This document shows, in pieces, positions 5,050 through 6,710 of a DNA stretch of 6,710 bases. The position numbers were made by a program, and so were the translations under genes. The stretch covers positions 1 to 6,710 of the forward strand of contig CAKVNP010000119.1 in NCBI GenBank assembly GCA_934777095.1, given 5' to 3'. The notes beneath the pieces were generated by a model, which had not been told where the DNA came from, made no database searches, and saw only the letters and a list, made by a program, of their open reading frames with translations. Position 1 is the stretch's first letter; every line of letters starts with the position of its first letter. The DNA comes from an uncultured Clostridium sp. GTDB lineage: Bacteria; Bacillota; Clostridia; Clostridiales; Clostridiaceae.

Positions 5050-6710
5050 TTTTCTATTACTGATTTATACCCTCTATATGTGGCATAAAAATATCCTCCA
5101 TAAACAATCAACATAATCACCGCTGTCATCAATGATGTATTAAATATATTTATTGGACCAAACATACTTACATACCTGCTCACTACATCAATTCCTATTA
5201 TTGAATGTACTACTGCAAGGCTTAATGGCAACATAAAGAAAATTAATACCTGGATAAATATGCTGCGGTTTATCATAATCCTGCCAGCTCCAATTCTCTT
5301 TAATGCTTCATATCTTTCTACCGAATCATTACAATGTGATAATTGCTGCAATGCAAGTACAGCTACACTAGCTAATAAGAATATTATTCCTAAATACATT
5401 GCTAAAAACAGTACTACTGTTGATAATCCCCGATGATCTTCAATAACAGCATCCTTAGTTGCATCATAAATATAATATCCTCTATCAGATACATCATAAT
5501 TATTAGTTGTCTTAGATATTTCTATTATCTGCTGCTTTGCCGCCTCTTTATTAGCACCTTTAAAATTCATATTTACTATTTCTGCTTCTACTTCAGCACT
5601 CTCTGCTAATTCATCAGGAATTATTAAGCCAAAAACGATATCTCCCTGACTTTCAGTCTGGAAGTTTTCATTATATATTTCACTATATAAATTATAGTCA
5701 TTATCCTGAATTTTTATTACGTCTTCCTTATATAAAAATTTATCTATTTCATTTTTAAATACTTCTGTTGAAATCATTACCCTAACTTCATCATCCTTAA
5801 GCGAAATAGGATCTTTTCCCTGGATCTTCCTAACCTTATTAATATCGCTAAGCTTGATAGCTTCAACTCCATCAATAGCCTCATCTCCAGTTAATAGATA
5901 TGCATACTTTGAAAGATATTCTTTAAAAAATTTATTTACATCGGCTTTTACCATATATAAATTAAAAGTTATATAATCTTCATTTTCTCCAAGGTTATAC
6001 CCATAATCTTTTAATACATCACTAACTGAAACATTTAAAGGTCCATCTTTGCGATAAACGCTCATTGATGCATCAAAAGTAGTCTTCATTTGCACTGAAT
6101 TATCAAAGGAATTTTTAAATCCTAATCCTGTAGATAATGTTCCTATTGTTACAAATAGCATTAGACAGATAGTGGTCATTGATAAAAAATTAGTATTAAA
6201 TTTGCTAGTTATCTGCCTGATAGTAAATATATTTAAGCCATTTAAATAAGTATTTTTGTTCTTTTCAGTTACAAATAATATTATAGCTGAAATACTATAA
6301 AAAAATGTTGCTGTCCCAACTATCCCCAATATAATAGAAACTGGGAATCTAATATCCGTATAATCTAAGTTACATTTTTCAATAAAATAATATGCTGTAG
6401 ACAATGATGCTATAGATGCTACAAATAAAATACATGATACATAAATATTCTTAATTTTAACTTCTTCACTCTTTTTAGCACCATAGATAAGATCGATCAG
6501 TTTATACTTTGATACCTTAACCATATTTATTATCATTGAAAATGCGTACATAATTGCAAAATACTGCAACGTCTTTATCATGGCATCAAAAGAAAAAGTA
6601 AATCTATATTTTGACATTTCAACTACAAACATTTTTTCTAACATAATTGATAATCCTTGTGATGCAGCTATACCAAGAAGCAGACCAACAACTAATGAAA
6701 GGCATCCGAT
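5046..6710 (-). CDS. BceB-family ABC transporter permease (FtsX-like), 5' end off window
   Basis: Membrane subunit of a Bce-type antimicrobial-peptide transporter. The reading frame is open to the right edge: upstream of the Met at 6644 it continues for 22 codons as a hydrophobic helix ending GLLLGIAASQGLSI, typical of this family's third helix, so 6644 is internal. Visible helices, numbered from that Met: one just before it, then about 23-42, 67-88, 102-126 and 153-176; a large extracytoplasmic domain at about 180-402; then 406-432, 460-483 and 502-521. This is the BceB plan of 10 helices with a large domain between VII and VIII, lacking only I-II. Cytoplasmic coupling segments appear at KLIDLIYGAKK and in the FtsX-like stretch ERYEALKRIGA. 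The ATPase partner (BceA-like) is expected just off the edge. In known systems the transporter both frees lipid II cycle targets from peptides and signals to the kinase. Whether its substrate is bacitracin, a lantibiotic or a defensin cannot be told. Confidence 0.92.
   Translation of the reverse strand: MGCLSLVVGLLLGIAASQGLSIMLEKMFVVEMSKYRFTFSFDAMIKTLQYFAIMYAFSMIINMVKVSKYKLIDLIYGAKKSEEVKIKNIYVSCILFVASIASLSTAYYFIEKCNLDYTDIRFPVSIILGIVGTATFFYSISAIILFVTEKNKNTYLNGLNIFTIRQITSKFNTNFLSMTTICLMLFVTIGTLSTGLGFKNSFDNSVQMKTTFDASMSVYRKDGPLNVSVSDVLKDYGYNLGENEDYITFNLYMVKADVNKFFKEYLSKYAYLLTGDEAIDGVEAIKLSDINKVRKIQGKDPISLKDDEVRVMISTEVFKNEIDKFLYKEDVIKIQDNDYNLYSEIYNENFQTESQGDIVFGLIIPDELAESAEVEAEIVNMNFKGANKEAAKQQIIEISKTTNNYDVSDRGYYIYDATKDAVIEDHRGLSTVVLFLAMYLGIIFLLASVAVLALQQLSHCNDSVERYEALKRIGAGRIMINRSIFIQVLIFFMLPLSLAVVHSIIGIDVVSRYVSMFGPINIFNTSLMTAVIMLIVYGGYFYATYRGYKSVIEN

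Overview
The window looks like chromosomal DNA from a low-GC, Gram-positive Firmicute, most likely Clostridium sensu lato. It is strongly AT-rich, favours A/T-ending codons and AAA/ATA/TTA codons, has purine-rich Shine-Dalgarno sites and hairpin-plus-T-tract terminators, and carries Bacillota-type families (Bce-type permease, intramembrane-sensing kinase). I cannot name the species. No rRNA, tRNA, CRISPR array, IS element or phage gene is visible, and no gap between genes exceeds about 100 bases.

Left part, plus strand (1-2140): two tandem paralogous alpha/beta hydrolases of the lysophospholipase/monoacylglycerol-lipase-like Hydrolase_4 type. They are about 61% identical over 299 ungapped residues (hand count). 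The first is cut by the left window edge: its frame and its similarity to the second continue upstream of the first ATG. The second is complete, has a clear Sec signal peptide, and has its own candidate promoter, which is overlaid by helically phased ATTGTA repeats and a perfect 14-bp palindrome. A hairpin at 2146-2165 separates this block from the convergent minus-strand genes.

Right part, minus strand (read from 6710 down to 2170): a BceB-family ABC permease whose 5' end lies off the right edge; two tandem short DedA-family (VTT-domain) membrane proteins, about 48% identical; a terminator; then an OmpR-family response regulator and a BceS-like histidine kinase with a very short extracytoplasmic loop, overlapping by ATGA. 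Together they resemble a cell-envelope antimicrobial-peptide sensing and resistance module: the permease acts as detoxifier and co-sensor, and the kinase/regulator pair controls expression.

The most interesting point is the two DedA genes between a Bce-type transporter and its probable two-component system. DedA proteins include undecaprenyl-phosphate recyclers (UptA), and Bce transporters protect lipid II cycle intermediates. The cluster may therefore couple target protection with lipid-carrier recycling. That is inference. The DedA pair also lacks one of the acidic residues usual in this family, so another substrate is possible.
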